64,000 nt of DNA. Origin: Paracoccus sp. (in: a-proteobacteria). Its GTDB lineage: Bacteria > Pseudomonadota > Alphaproteobacteria > Rhodobacterales > Rhodobacteraceae. Where the stretch lies: positions 1-64,000 of the forward strand of contig NZ_JAUNTW010000005.1 in the NCBI RefSeq assembly GCF_030538495.1, in the 5' to 3' direction. Under the pieces are notes generated by a model that was given only the letters and a program-made list of their open reading frames with translations, did no database searches and was not told the DNA's origin. How positions within the stretch are numbered: position 1 is the stretch's first letter; every line of letters begins with the position of its first letter. Of the stretch, positions 1-9,898 are shown piece by piece. A program made the translations under genes and the position numbers.

Positions 1-692
1 TCCATATCTGGGCCTTCCACACCACCGGCAACAACAACCCCACCGGGATCGAGGTGCGCCGCGAATCGAAAGAGGTTGCGGAAAAAGACACCCTGCCCTT
101 CTGGCCGTATTTTGTGATCAAGGATCTGTTCGCCTTGGCGCTGATTCTGGTCGTGTTCTTTGCGGTCGTGGGCTTTATGCCGAACTATCTGGGCCACCCC
201 GACAACTATATCGAGGCGAACGCCTTGGTCACGCCTGCGCATATCGTGCCGGAATGGTATTTCCTGCCCTTCTACGCGATCCTGCGCGCCTTTGACGGCG
301 ATGTCTGGCTGGTGCAGCTGGTGCAATTTGTGACCTTTGGCATTGTGGATGCGAAATTCTTTGGCGTTCTGGCGATGTTCGGGGCGATTCTGGTGATGGC
401 ACTGGTGCCGTGGCTGGACACCTCGCGCGTGCGTTCGGGCCGTTACCGTCCGCAATTCAAATGGTGGTTCTGGTTCCTGGCCGTGGACTTTATGATCCTG
501 ATGTGGGTGGGCGCCATGCCGGCCGAAGGGATCTATCCCTATATCGCATTGGTGGCCTCGGCCTATTGGTTCGCGTATTTCCTGATCATCATGCCGCTGT
601 TGGGCGTGATTGAAAAACCGCTGCCGATGCCCGAAACCATCGAAGACGACTTTAACGCGCATTATGGCGCCAAAGCCCACCCGGCCGAGTAA
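1..692 (+). CDS. petB: Cytochrome b of the bc1 complex (5' truncated by window)
   Basis: This is the C-terminal half (about 230 residues) of cytochrome b, the quinol-oxidising membrane subunit of ubiquinol:cytochrome c oxidoreductase. The reading frame is open from base 3, so the gene begins outside the window. The [13 protein letters not shown] segment carries the PEWY motif of the Qo site, and several hydrophobic stretches match the last transmembrane helices. Cytochrome c1 follows after 12 bases in the same orientation, as in the usual petABC (fbcFBC) operon; the Rieske gene would lie upstream. Family and role are established knowledge; the operon is inferred from spacing. Confidence 0.97.
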   Translation, partial: HIWAFHTTGNNNPTGIEVRRESKEVAEKDTLPFWPYFVIKDLFALALILVVFFAVVGFMPNYLGHPDNYIEANALVTPAHIVPEWYFLPFYAILRAFDGDVWLVQLVQFVTFGIVDAKFFGVLAMFGAILVMALVPWLDTSRVRSGRYRPQFKWWFWFLAVDFMILMWVGAMPAEGIYPYIALVASAYWFAYFLIIMPLLGVIEKPLPMPETIEDDFNAHYGAKAHPAE

Positions 693-704
693 GGAGAGGC
701 ATCA

Positions 705-1925
705 ATGACCCTGAGAACCAAGACGCTCACGGCTGTTGCGGCCCTGACCATCTCGGCGGGCTTTGCACTGGCGCAGGCCCCTGCGACGACGCAAACCGTG
801 CCGGTCACCGCACCGGACGCGACGCCCGCCACGGGTGGCGTGACCCGCACCGTGCCGATCCAGCCCGTTGACGCCCCCGCGGCGGTGACGGTGGAAACCC
901 CGGCCCCGGCAGCACCCGCCGCCGAGGCACCGGCAACCGACGCCGCGACCACCGAAGCCCTGGTCCCCGCGGCCGAGGTTCCGGCCGCTGTGTCGCCTGC
1001 GGAAACCCCGGCAGAGGCTCCGGCAGAGGCAACCCCGGCTGAGGCGGCTCCCGTTGCGGAAACGCCGGACGCGGTCGCCGTGACGGAAGGTGGCGAAGCC
1101 GCCGTTCCCGCCGAAGTAACGACCGAAGTTGCCGCGGAAACCGTGCCTGCCGCAGACGCGGCAGCGCCCGCCGATGCGGCGGCCCCGGCAGATTCGGGCG
1201 GCGGCCACGGGGCTGGCCATGTCGAAGATGTGTCCTTCAGCTTTGAAGGGCCGTTCGGCACCTTCGACCAGTTCCAACTGCAACGCGGCCTGCAAGTCTA
1301 TACCGAGGTGTGCGCCGGCTGCCACGGCCTGCGTTATGTCCCGATCCGCACCCTGTCCGACAAAGGCGGCCCCGGCCTGCCCGAGGATCAGGTCCGCGCC
1401 TATGCCGCCGACCTGCTGCCCATCGTCGATAAACATGACGGCGAAGAACGCCCCCGCGTTCCGACCGATCCGTTCCCGACGGTGTCGGGTGACGGCATGG
1501 GGCCGGACCTGTCGCTGATGGCCAAGGCACGCGCTGGCTTCCACGGCCCCGCAGGCACCGGCATCAACCAGCTGCTGCGCGGCATCGGTGGCCCGGAATA
1601 CATCCACGCCATCCTGACCGGCTATGACGGCGAAGAACAGGAACAGGCCGGCACGCTGCTGTATCACAACACCGCATTCCCCGGTGGCTGGATCAGCATG
1701 GCGCCCCCCCTGTCGCCCGATCGCGTGACCTATGAAGACGGCACACCAGCGACCGTTGACCAGATGGCCATGGATGTGTCGGCGTTCCTGATGTGGACGG
1801 CAGAACCGAAAATGATGGACCGCAAACATGTGGGTCTGGTGTCGGTGCTGTTCCTGATCCTGCTGACGGTGCTTCTGTATCTGACCAACAAACGCCTGTG
1901 GGCGCCGCACAAAGGTAAACACTAA
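705..1925 (+). CDS. petC: Cytochrome c1 with long Ala/Pro/Glu-rich N-terminal extension
   Basis: Haem-bearing electron-acceptor subunit of the bc1 complex, 406 residues. A signal peptide (residues about 1-24, ending near ALAQA) precedes a low-complexity Ala/Pro/Glu/Thr/Val stretch from about 25 to 165. The c1 domain then contains the haem-binding CAGCH near residue 203 and the axial Met in [11 protein letters not shown] near 332. A C-terminal hydrophobic anchor spans about 380-398 and ends in a basic tail. Typical Rhodobacter c1 precursors are roughly 280 residues; a comparable acidic Ala-rich extension is known from Paracoccus denitrificans. An AAGGAGAG ribosome-binding site precedes the ATG, and a strong terminator follows the stop. 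Confidence 0.97.
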   Translation: MTLRTKTLTAVAALTISAGFALAQAPATTQTVPVTAPDATPATGGVTRTVPIQPVDAPAAVTVETPAPAAPAAEAPATDAATTEALVPAAEVPAAVSPAETPAEAPAEATPAEAAPVAETPDAVAVTEGGEAAVPAEVTTEVAAETVPAADAAAPADAAAPADSGGGHGAGHVEDVSFSFEGPFGTFDQFQLQRGLQVYTEVCAGCHGLRYVPIRTLSDKGGPGLPEDQVRAYAADLLPIVDKHDGEERPRVPTDPFPTVSGDGMGPDLSLMAKARAGFHGPAGTGINQLLRGIGGPEYIHAILTGYDGEEQEQAGTLLYHNTAFPGGWISMAPPLSPDRVTYEDGTPATVDQMAMDVSAFLMWTAEPKMMDRKHVGLVSVLFLILLTVLLYLTNKRLWAPHKGKH

Positions 1926-1943
1926 GCTCTTGTGCTGAAACAC

Positions 1944-1972
1944 AAAACGCGCCTTTCGGGGCGCGTTTTTTT
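1944..1972 (+). terminator. Rho-independent terminator of petBC
   Basis: Ten-base-pair stem AAAACGCGCC / GGCGCGTTTT with loop TTTCGG, running into a T tract, 18 bases after the petC stop. It closes the bc1 operon. Confidence 0.9.
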
Positions 1973-3173
1973 ATGCCTGGGCGATAGCGACAGATCGCAG
2001 GGATACAGGGCCCCCCGCCGTATCGCCCAGCACAAACCCAAATCACATGGCATTCGCGAGGGTGGAGCGTGCCGGTCGGACGCACCCCCGCCAAGCCCCG
2101 CGGCAACACCCAACACGACACATCAAACACCCTGCCTCACCACCGGGCAGCAGGTCGCAACGATCCCGAAGTCACCAGACGGTCCCGGCTCCACCAACAC
2201 CTGCCGCAAGGGCAAACCCGCGCAAAAATCGAACCCAAGCCTTCGCCCCGCACAGCCTAGCCAAAGAAGAAAACAAAACGATAGCGCGCCTTGCGCGAAC
2301 TCAACGCTTTTTGTTGCTGCCTCGGCTGGTGTTTCTAATGGGCGCTCAGCCAAGGCGTTGCACAGCAAGACATACCACCCGCCCAAAGATGTAAAACCTC
2401 ATTTTCGGCCCTCGCTGTCATAGCCGAACATAACCCACCCGATAATCAAGCCACGTTATCAGCACTGCACGGACGCAAATCATATGACCGAAGCGTGGTT
2501 GGTTGTCGTCCAAAAGAGGCGAACGGCAGCAAGCAGACCCAACATTTTCGAACGGGCCATGCCACATTGAAGACCCTGCCTTTAACGTTCAGGCCGCGCG
2601 GCTGCCATGGCACTTTATGTCGCCGCACATATGCGAATTCCGTTATGGTCCTTTTGGCGTTTCGCACAGGCCGCAGCTAAGCGCATCGGGCGCGCCCATC
2701 ATTGTCGCACCCCCTTCCACCCGCAATCTACGCTAAGACGAATTTCGATTTATGCCCTTTTCCCGACATGACATAACCAAACACAGTCTGCGCGACCAGC
2801 ATACGACCTTGCCGAACCCGGCTGCCACAGGGCGCAATCTGCGCCGCATCTAAACTGACCCGAGGGGCCGTAGCGTCGCCGAACATGCCCGGCGACCACG
2901 CCCACCGACGACAAACAACGGTCGCCAAGGTGGTTTTCGCGTTAGGATAACGTGAGTGCGGCGTAGCCAAGTCGAACGACCGAGACGATCAGGCGCTTCG
3001 TCGGCCTGCACGAACCCAATCATGTTCCGGTCGCTTGGGCAGTTCGTGCGGCAATGCAACACGATCGTCATTCAGACGTCAGGCCGATACAATGCGCGAT
3101 CCGCGCGATGATCTTGCTCTTTTTGCGCCCGGCATCATCACCGGATCACGCGAAACAGCCCGGCACATCCAAC
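1973..3173. other. 1.2 kb gap without a recognisable gene
   Basis: No frame here gives a protein I recognise or shows the strong G/C third-position bias of the neighbouring genes; the short open frames on both strands overlap one another and look random. Base composition is visibly less GC-rich than the flanking genes. I see no tRNA-like cloverleaf, no tandem repeat and no terminal inverted repeats. It may be decayed coding DNA or hold an unannotated small RNA; the sequence alone does not decide. Confidence 0.5.
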
Positions 3174-3206
3174 CGAAAACACGGCGCGCACAGGACCACG
3201 CGCCGT
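3174..3206 (-). terminator. Probable terminator of carB
   Basis: Eight-base-pair inverted repeat ACGGCGCG / CGCGCCGT, just downstream of the carB stop, followed on the minus strand by GTGTTTTCGG. The T tract is short, so confidence is moderate. Confidence 0.6.
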
Positions 3207-3214
3207 CACCTGCG

Positions 3215-6200
3215 TTACGCCTGCAAAGACCGGACGCCGACCTCGCCCTCTTCCCGTGATTTGATCGCGGCGACGGCGGCGATGCTGCCGGCGGCGGTCG
3301 TGAAATACGGGATTTTGTCATACAGCGCGACCGCGCGAATTTCGCGGCTGTCGGCAATCGCCTGCGCGCCTTCGGTCGTGTTCAGAACCATGGCGATGTC
3401 GCCGTCTTTCATCCGGTCCACGACATTCGGGCGGCCTTCATACACCTTATTCACGCGCTGCGACACCACGCCCGAAGCATCCAGAAAATCCGCCGTCCCA
3501 TGCGTCGCGACCAGTTCAAAGCCCATGCCGACCAGATCCCGCGCCGCATTCGCCATGGCGGGCGTTTTGTCGGCGTCCTTAATCGACAGGAACACCCGGC
3601 CCGAATGGGGCAGAACCGTGCCAGCCCCCACCTGCGCCTTAAGAAACGCGCGGGGGAAGTTGCGATCCCAGCCCATCACTTCACCGGTCGAGCGCATTTC
3701 CGGCCCCAGCAGCGTGTCAACACCGGGGAAGCGGGCGAAAGGCAGGACCGCCTCTTTCACGCTGAACCACGGGGTGATCGGATCGGCCAGCGTCATCGGA
3801 TCGGCAAAGGGCAGGTCATCTTCGGGACCGACACCGGCAGGATAAGGCGCGCGAGCAGGGAAATTCGCCATTGGTTCGCCCGCCATCAGCCGCGCGGCAA
3901 TCGAGGCAATCGCGCTGTCGGTCGCCTTGGCCACAAACGGCACGGTGCGCGACGCGCGGGGGTTCACCTCAAGCACATAAATCGCGCCATCTTTCAGCGC
4001 GAATTGCACATTCATCAACCCGCGCACCCGCAACGCGCGCGCCATGTCGGTGGTCTGGCGTTTCAGTTCCGCAATGGTATCGGCGTCCAGCGTATGCGGC
4101 GGCAAGGAACAGGCGCTGTCGCCGGAATGGACGCCCGCCTCTTCGATATGTTCCATGATTCCCGCGACATGCACGGTTTCGCCGTCGCACAGCGCGTCCA
4201 CATCCACCTCGATCGCGCCGGCCAGATAGCTGTCCAGCAGCACCGGGTTTTTGCCGCTGACGCTGACCGCTTCGGTGATGTAGCGGCGCAGATGGTCCAT
4301 ATCGCGGACAATTTCCATCGCCCGCCCGCCCAAAACATAGGACGGACGAATGACCAGCGGGAACCCAATTCGTTCAGCGATTTCAATGGCCTGTTCGTCG
4401 CTATGCGCAATGCCATTGATCGGCTGTTTCAGGTTCAGGTCGTTCAGCAATTGCTGGAACCGTTCGCGGTCTTCGGCCAGGTCAATCGCGTCGGGCGTGG
4501 TTCCCAGGATCGGGATGCCTTCCGCCTCAAGCGCATTGGCCAGTTTCAGCGGCGTTTGGCCGCCGAATTGCACAATCACGCCGTGCAAAGTGCCGTTTTC
4601 CTGTTCGACCCGCAGAATTTCCAGCACATGTTCCAGCGTCAGAGGTTCGAAATACAGCCGGTCGCTGGTGTCGTAATCTGTGCTGACGGTTTCGGGGTTG
4701 CAGTTCACCATGATGGTTTCGTAACCCACATCCGTCAGCGCAAAACAGGCGTGGCAACAGCAGTAATCGAATTCGATCCCCTGCCCGATCCGGTTCGGAC
4801 CGCCGCCCAGAATCACCACCTTTTTCGCGTCGCTGGGCCGCGATTCACATTCCACATCGCCCATCGCCACGGCTTCATAGGTGGAATACATATAGGGTGT
4901 CTGGGCCTCAAATTCCGCCGCGCAGGTGTCGATGCGTTTGAAAACAGGGCGAATTTTCGCGTCGCGGCGGGCGTGGCGGATGTCGGTTTCCGATTTGCCC
5001 GACAAATGCGCCAGCCGCGCATCGGTAAAGCCCATCATTTTCAGCGCCCGCAGCCCATCGGCATCGGGCAGGCCATTATCGCGAACGCCCTGTTCCGCAT
5101 CGACGATTTCGCGCAGACGCGACAGGAACCACGGGTCGAAATGCGTGATCCGCTGAATTTCATCATCCGACAGGCCAAAGCGCATCGCCTCGGCAATCAC
5201 GCGCAGGCGGTCGGGGGTTTGTTTCGACAGCGCCGCGATGACGGCCGGTTTACCATGTTCGGCCGCGCCCTCGATCGCGATTTCGTCCAAGCCCGTCAGG
5301 CCGTTTTCCATGCTGGTCAGCGCCTTTTGCAGGCTTTCATGGAAGCTGCGGCCGATTGCCATCACTTCACCCACGGATTTCATCGCGGTGGTCAGTTCAG
5401 GCTTGCTGCCGGGGAATTTTTCGAACGCAAAGCGCGGAATTTTCGTCACAACATAGTCGATCGAGGGTTCGAAACTGGCCGGCGTCACCTTGGTAATGTC
5501 GTTGTCCAGTTCGTCCAGCGTGTAACCAACCGCCAGCTTCGCCGCGATTTTCGCAATCGGGAACCCCGTCGCCTTGGACGCGAGCGCCGATGACCGGCTG
5601 ACGCGCGGATTCATTTCGATCACCACCATGCGGCCATCGGCGGGGTTGATCGCCCATTGCACGTTCGAGCCGCCGGTTTCGACGCCGATTTCACGCAAAA
5701 CCGCGATGCTGCCGTTGCGCATGATCTGATATTCGCGGTCGGTCAGAGTCAGCGCGGGCGCAACCGTGATCGAATCGCCAGTATGCACGCCCATCGGATC
5801 GACGTTTTCGATGGAACACACGATAATGGCGTTGTCGTTGCGGTCGCGCACGACCTCCATTTCGTATTCTTTCCAGCCCAGCAGCGATTCGTCGATCAGC
5901 ACCTGCGCCACCGGGCTGGCATCCAGGCCCGACCGCACAATGCGTTCGTAATCATCGCGGTTATAGGCGACGCCGCCCCCCGTCCCGCCCAGCGTAAAGG
6001 CCGGGCGAATAATCGCGGGCAGGCCGATGTCTTCAAGCGCGTCCATGGCCTGTGCTACACCAGCCGACACGTCGTATTTGCCGCTGGCGGCTTTTGGCGC
6101 GCTGATGATCGTGGCGCGGGGGTTTTCCAGACCGATGCGGTCCATCGCTTCGCGGAACAGTTTGCGGTCTTCGGCCATTTCAATCGCCGCCCGCTGCGCG

Positions 6201-6550
6201 CCGATCAATTCGACCCCGTAACGATTCAGCACACCATTGTCGGCCAGTGCCAGCGCGGTGTTCAGGCCGGTTTGCCCGCCCATCGTCGGCAACAGCGCGT
6301 CGGGCCGTTCCTTGGCGATGATTTTTTCAACCATTTCCGGCGTGATCGGTTCGATATAGGTCGCATCGGCCATTTCCGGGTCAGTCATGATCGTCGCCGG
6401 GTTCGAGTTCACCAAAATGACCCGATACCCTTCTTCCCGCAGGGCTTTGCACGCCTGCGCGCCGGAATAATCAAATTCGCAGGCTTGCCCGATCACGATT
6501 GGACCGGCGCCGATAATCAGAATGGACTTGATGTCAGTTCTTTTCGGCAT
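3215..6550 (-). CDS. carB: Carbamoyl-phosphate synthase large subunit
   Basis: Makes carbamoyl phosphate from glutamine-derived ammonia, bicarbonate and two ATP, feeding pyrimidine and arginine synthesis. The protein is 1111 residues, the normal length for the family. It starts [20 protein letters not shown] and has two homologous ATP-grasp halves; the second opens with [22 protein letters not shown]-terminal MGS-like allosteric domain follows. An in-frame upstream ATG would add 18 residues; the start at 6550 is preferred because it matches the conserved N-terminus and is preceded by GGGGGTCGACC. carA is not adjacent. Confidence 0.98.
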   Translation of the reverse strand: MPKRTDIKSILIIGAGPIVIGQACEFDYSGAQACKALREEGYRVILVNSNPATIMTDPEMADATYIEPITPEMVEKIIAKERPDALLPTMGGQTGLNTALALADNGVLNRYGVELIGAQRAAIEMAEDRKLFREAMDRIGLENPRATIISAPKAASGKYDVSAGVAQAMDALEDIGLPAIIRPAFTLGGTGGGVAYNRDDYERIVRSGLDASPVAQVLIDESLLGWKEYEMEVVRDRNDNAIIVCSIENVDPMGVHTGDSITVAPALTLTDREYQIMRNGSIAVLREIGVETGGSNVQWAINPADGRMVVIEMNPRVSRSSALASKATGFPIAKIAAKLAVGYTLDELDNDITKVTPASFEPSIDYVVTKIPRFAFEKFPGSKPELTTAMKSVGEVMAIGRSFHESLQKALTSMENGLTGLDEIAIEGAAEHGKPAVIAALSKQTPDRLRVIAEAMRFGLSDDEIQRITHFDPWFLSRLREIVDAEQGVRDNGLPDADGLRALKMMGFTDARLAHLSGKSETDIRHARRDAKIRPVFKRIDTCAAEFEAQTPYMYSTYEAVAMGDVECESRPSDAKKVVILGGGPNRIGQGIEFDYCCCHACFALTDVGYETIMVNCNPETVSTDYDTSDRLYFEPLTLEHVLEILRVEQENGTLHGVIVQFGGQTPLKLANALEAEGIPILGTTPDAIDLAEDRERFQQLLNDLNLKQPINGIAHSDEQAIEIAERIGFPLVIRPSYVLGGRAMEIVRDMDHLRRYITEAVSVSGKNPVLLDSYLAGAIEVDVDALCDGETVHVAGIMEHIEEAGVHSGDSACSLPPHTLDADTIAELKRQTTDMARALRVRGLMNVQFALKDGAIYVLEVNPRASRTVPFVAKATDSAIASIAARLMAGEPMANFPARAPYPAGVGPEDDLPFADPMTLADPITPWFSVKEAVLPFARFPGVDTLLGPEMRSTGEVMGWDRNFPRAFLKAQVGAGTVLPHSGRVFLSIKDADKTPAMANAARDLVGMGFELVATHGTADFLDASGVVSQRVNKVYEGRPNVVDRMKDGDIAMVLNTTEGAQAIADSREIRAVALYDKIPYFTTAAGSIAAVAAIKSREEGEVGVRSLQA

Positions 6551-6634
6551 GGTCGACCCCCGTGGCGGATGTGGAAAGCGCAAATCGTCCGGGTTTATAG
6601 CCAAGCCCCGGCGCGGCGCAAGGTCGATCTGCCC

Positions 6635-7411
6635 TTAGCCCCCCTGTAACAGCGTCAGCGCCGCCGAATATCGGTTGCTGGCCTGCGATTCCGCGATCTG
6701 TGACCGGGCCAGAAAATTCTTGACGATTTTTTCCACGGCTTCCGGCTTGGTAATTTCAGCAAAGGACGAACTGCCCAAAACCCGTTGTGATGCCTTCATA
6801 AATTCGGTCAGTTGCCGTTCGACGGGCAGTTTGCCGTAATGGGGGCCAAAGCCAAAGGCGCCCTCGAACACTTTGCGCAGGGGTTTGTTGCCCATCACCT
6901 CATACCACAGGGTGCGGTCGGATGAATCGCGGCCCGCCAGATGGTCCATTTCACGCCGCAGATTCAGGGCAAGGCGCATGTTTTCATCGCTTTCGCCCAC
7001 GCGGCGTTCAAATTCGCGCTGAACAAAGGCCGCGCTGATCTGATCGACCAAATCAGCGGCCGGGCCTTCGGGGCTGTTGAACGCAAAGGCCTGCGCCAGC
7101 CGCAGATAGCGTTTATCCGCCATGCGATTGGCCAGCGATTTATCGTCGGACAGGTCCGATTCCAGCACTTTTTGGATCAGCGCGCGGTTTTGCAGGTCAT
7201 CCTCTAGCCCGTGGGAAGACAGGGCGACGTTCAGCAGGCGGTAATCCTTGACCAGCGATTCCGGGTTTTGAATCTGCGTGATTTTTTCGCGGAAATAGGC
7301 GGTCGCCTGCTGGACCGAACGGCTTTGGGCGATCAGGTCCAGTTGTTTTGCCTCGGTCCGCTGGATGATGGTCCAGCCTGCCAGACCCGTTGCGCCGATC
7401 GTGATGGACAT
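6635..7411 (-). CDS. DUF1217 flagellar protein
   Basis: 258 residues, matching the DUF1217 family, which occurs in flagellar loci of alphaproteobacteria and whose biochemical role is not settled. An N-terminal hydrophobic patch (GATGLAGWTII) is followed by helical, charged segments such as AFVQREFERRVGESDENMR and the ending SNRYSAALTLLQGG. It lies 11 bases downstream of flbT on the same strand and is probably the last gene of the flagellin operon. Assignment rests on overall resemblance and context. Confidence 0.75.
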   Translation of the reverse strand: MSITIGATGLAGWTIIQRTEAKQLDLIAQSRSVQQATAYFREKITQIQNPESLVKDYRLLNVALSSHGLEDDLQNRALIQKVLESDLSDDKSLANRMADKRYLRLAQAFAFNSPEGPAADLVDQISAAFVQREFERRVGESDENMRLALNLRREMDHLAGRDSSDRTLWYEVMGNKPLRKVFEGAFGFGPHYGKLPVERQLTEFMKASQRVLGSSSFAEITKPEAVEKIVKNFLARSQIAESQASNRYSAALTLLQGG

Positions 7412-7422
7412 GGGACCAATCC

Positions 7423-7827
7423 TTATTGCGGGCGGGCGGCGAACAGGCGCGATTCGCGGGGCAGCAATTCGCGCAGCGACCGCAGCGCCTGATAGGGCGC
7501 GCCGTTCACGACATGGCCGGTTGCATCGGCCAGAAGGTTACGGCTGTCGCGGTCGTCAAACACCTGCGACAATTGTTCGATGGCAAAGATCAACTGCCCC
7601 TTGGCGCGGCCGGGGTCCACATCGCCCGACAGCATCAGCTGCGCGATGTAGCAGGCGCGCGAGACCGGGGTTTTGGCCTGATCGGGGTGAATGGCGTCTT
7701 TCAGGCGCAAAACATTCACATTCGGGGTTTTGATGGCGATTTTCGACCGGCGATCGCCGTTTTCAATCACGGCGCCGTTGATCAGAACCCGTTCATTCGG
7801 GGCCAGTTTCAGGACAAGACCGCTCAT
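7423..7827 (-). CDS. flbT: Flagellar biosynthesis repressor FlbT
   Basis: 134 residues, starting MSGLVLKLAPNERVLINGAV, typical of FlbT. In Caulobacter, FlbT acts post-transcriptionally, binding the 5' untranslated region of flagellin mRNA and promoting its decay when the hook is unfinished. The start codon overlaps the flaF stop by four bases (ATGA), so the two are translationally coupled. The activity here is inferred from the family. Confidence 0.92.
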   Translation of the reverse strand: MSGLVLKLAPNERVLINGAVIENGDRRSKIAIKTPNVNVLRLKDAIHPDQAKTPVSRACYIAQLMLSGDVDPGRAKGQLIFAIEQLSQVFDDRDSRNLLADATGHVVNGAPYQALRSLRELLPRESRLFAARPQ

Positions 7828-8177
7828 GCAGCCACCTCGCCGCGCAGACCCTTCATGACAGTCAGGTTGATGTCGATCAGCGGATCGACGGGGGCTTCGC
7901 CGCGCAGAACGGCGTGGCCGTGGCGGATCGCAAAACCGGCCAGCGACAAAAGGCCTGCCTTAACATCATCGGGCAGCGCGTTGCCGGGGGTGGCCAGATC
8001 GGTGGCCAGCAGCGTCCATAATTCGTTGTTTTTATGAACGGCCTGAATGGCATTGGGGCCATCGGCCTGACGCAGCAATCGCGTCACTTTGGAAAACACG
8101 TCATATTCGGTATCGCGGGGCGTCTGAACAATATTGGCCTTATAGCCCGCGTGATGCAGGGGAGTGATCGCGTTCAA
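7824..8177 (-). CDS. flaF: Flagellar biosynthesis regulator FlaF
   Basis: 117 residues with the FlaF features of a Tyr-rich N-terminus and a central NELWTLLATDLATPGNALP segment. In Caulobacter, FlaF is needed for flagellin synthesis or secretion and works against FlbT. The gene sits 64 bases downstream of flagellin and overlaps flbT by four bases. A strong stem-loop separates flagellin from flaF and may set their relative expression. Confidence 0.92.
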   Translation of the reverse strand: MNAITPLHHAGYKANIVQTPRDTEYDVFSKVTRLLRQADGPNAIQAVHKNNELWTLLATDLATPGNALPDDVKAGLLSLAGFAIRHGHAVLRGEAPVDPLIDINLTVMKGLRGEVAA

Positions 8178-8209
8178 TGCGGTATTCCTGAATTGGTGTG
8201 GTCAGGGTC

Positions 8210-8232
8210 GGGGCGCCCGGATTGGGCGCCCC
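8210..8232. terminator. Stem-loop between flagellin and flaF
   Basis: Perfect nine-base-pair stem GGGGCGCCC / GGGCGCCCC with a five-base loop. On the plus strand it is followed by GCATTTTT; on the minus strand, the direction of flagellin transcription, no T tract follows. It is more likely an mRNA-stabilising or processing hairpin at the flagellin 3' end than a full terminator for that gene. Confidence 0.5.
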
Positions 8233-8241
8233 GCATTTTTA

Positions 8242-9075
8242 TTAGCGGAACAGCGACAGGATCGCCTGCGGTGCCTGGTTGGCAATCGACAGCGACTGGA
8301 TGCCCAGCTGTTGCTGCGTTTGCAGGGCCTGCAGACGGGCCGAGGCCTCTTCCATGTCGGCATCAACCAAAGAGCCGACACCGATTTGCAGCGAGTCGGC
8401 CAGCTGGCTGACAAAATTCGCCTGATCGCTGATGCGCTTGCCAGCCGAACCCAGATCCGCCGCTGCCTGCGCTGCGGTGTTGATCAGGGCCTTGATGCCG
8501 GTGTCGTCTTCATGCAGCGCGGTGCGCGCACTGGCGGCGTCAGTGATCGTGAACGGCGCGGTATCATCACCCAGGTGTTCGGCCAGGTTGACGTTTGCGA
8601 CCGCAAACATATCCGCAGTGTCGTCTTCGGTTTTGGTCAGAGACACCAGAACCGAGAACGTGCCTTCGCCATCCAGCAGGTTCACCCCATTCATCGAAGT
8701 CGAGTCGATGATGTTTTTGATCTGCTTGAACTTTTCCGCCACATCGGTGCCGATTTTCGCGTGATCCGCCGATTCGTTGGTCGCGCCAATAACCAGCTTT
8801 TCAATCTCGATCAGCAGTTCGGTGACGCGCTCGGCGCCCTGACGTGCGGTGGCGACGGTCGCCTCGGCCACGTTCAGTTGGCTTTGCACGACTTTGTAGC
8901 CGCCTTGCTGGCCTTCCATGATCTTGGCGGTCGCCCAGATTGCGGCGTTGTCTTTTGCCGTCGCAACCGATTTGCCGGTCGAAATCTCGGACTGGGTTTT
9001 TGCCAGATTCGAGTTGATCGATTTCAGCGTTTGCAAAGCAACGATGGCGCTGTTGTTGGTCAGAATGCTGGACAT
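8242..9075 (-). CDS. fliC: Flagellin
   Basis: Filament subunit of 277 residues, at the short end for flagellins. The N-terminal D0/D1 region (SSILTNNSAIVALQTLKSIN) and C-terminal D1/D0 region (LGIQSLSIANQAPQAILSLF) are intact, while the variable middle is small. AGGAGGACAAT provides a near-ideal ribosome-binding site at the ATG. The upstream region to 9242 is AT-rich around 9183-9242 and must hold the promoter, but I could not identify a convincing sigma-28 or sigma-54 site. Export would be through the flagellar type III apparatus. Confidence 0.96.
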   Translation of the reverse strand: MSSILTNNSAIVALQTLKSINSNLAKTQSEISTGKSVATAKDNAAIWATAKIMEGQQGGYKVVQSQLNVAEATVATARQGAERVTELLIEIEKLVIGATNESADHAKIGTDVAEKFKQIKNIIDSTSMNGVNLLDGEGTFSVLVSLTKTEDDTADMFAVANVNLAEHLGDDTAPFTITDAASARTALHEDDTGIKALINTAAQAAADLGSAGKRISDQANFVSQLADSLQIGVGSLVDADMEEASARLQALQTQQQLGIQSLSIANQAPQAILSLFR

Positions 9076-9242
9076 ATTGTCCTCCTATAAAAAAGTGCGC
9101 TTTTGCGCGGATTGACATAAGATCTTCTGACCTGCGGGTGACTGCCCGGTGCGTCTTCTGCACAAACCCGTTTTATCCTCGGGTGATTACTAAATAATAA
9201 ATTCCGCCCCCTTTTCAAAGAAAACAATAGATTGCATTTTAA

Positions 9243-9557
9243 TCAAAATCGACGCGGTGCCGCGGCAACCGTCTGGCTGACATAGCGCCGGCCCAGACGA
9301 TCATAATGGCACAGCGATTGCGCGGCCTGAATAATGGCACGCACATCATCCATCGCCCGTTCCGCGCCACGCTGCGCCGCCTGCGCCAGATCGCGCAATT
9401 CGGCCAGCATTTTCTGGGCAAAATCGCGATCAGGACCAGACAAATCCTCATCCTGCGCCGCCAGTGAAAAACGTTCGATCAGCGCCAAAGCCGCCGCCGA
9501 ATCGCCCGAAATCATCGCCGCGCGTGCGTCGTGCAGGTATTTTGTCATCCGGTTCAT
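9243..9557 (-). CDS. Small helical flagellar protein, possibly FlgN-like export chaperone
   Basis: 104 residues, mostly helical and rich in Ala, Asp and Arg, with no signal peptide. Its start overlaps the stop of the rod-binding protein gene by four bases, so it belongs to the flagellar block. Size, helicity and context fit a FlgN-type chaperone for hook-associated proteins, but I see no decisive motif; treat the function as a guess and the gene as real. Confidence 0.6.
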   Translation of the reverse strand: MNRMTKYLHDARAAMISGDSAAALALIERFSLAAQDEDLSGPDRDFAQKMLAELRDLAQAAQRGAERAMDDVRAIIQAAQSLCHYDRLGRRYVSQTVAAAPRRF

Positions 9558-9793
9558 TCCTGCCCCCCCACAATGCGCGCGCCCAGTCCCAAATCCAGAC
9601 GCTGCGACAGAATCGCCGCATATTCGCGCGTCAAAAAGGTGCCAAAATGATCTTCGGCCGCGCCGCCCGAAAACGCCCCCGACAGAGGTTTCGGACCCGC
9701 ATATTTCAGCATTTCTTCCAGAAAGACCTGTTCCAGCTGCTGCGCGGGCGACCGATTCGGGGTGATTGTGGGGGTAAGTGATTCGACTTTCAT
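9554..9793 (-). CDS. Rod-binding protein (FlgJ N-terminal-like)
   Basis: 79 residues resembling the rod-binding domain found at the N-terminus of FlgJ (QQLEQVFLEEMLKYAG, then HFGTFLTREYAAILSQR). The C-terminal muramidase half of enterobacterial FlgJ is absent, which is normal for alphaproteobacterial single-domain versions. It would act as rod scaffold or cap in the periplasm. The gene is divergent from fliK across a 105-base AT-rich gap that must contain both promoters. Confidence 0.82.
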   Translation of the reverse strand: MKVESLTPTITPNRSPAQQLEQVFLEEMLKYAGPKPLSGAFSGGAAEDHFGTFLTREYAAILSQRLDLGLGARIVGGQE

Positions 9794-9898
9794 AACCTGA
9801 TCCCGTGTTGTGGTTTTTTTCGGTATAAACGCAAACGGGTAAATAATTGGTTAGGATATTGACGATATAACGGCGGGGAATCAGTCAGGATCGCAGTT

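Noticed and set aside
1932..2423. 163-residue plus-strand open frame after petC
   Set aside because: Begins inside the petC terminator, composition unlike neighbours, no recognisable domain and no ribosome-binding site.
3500..6649. Long plus-strand open frames (697 and 330 residues)
   Set aside because: Antisense shadows of carB with atypical composition.
9076..9242. Sigma-28 or sigma-54 promoter for flagellin
   Set aside because: The region is AT-rich, but I could not match either consensus with acceptable spacing.
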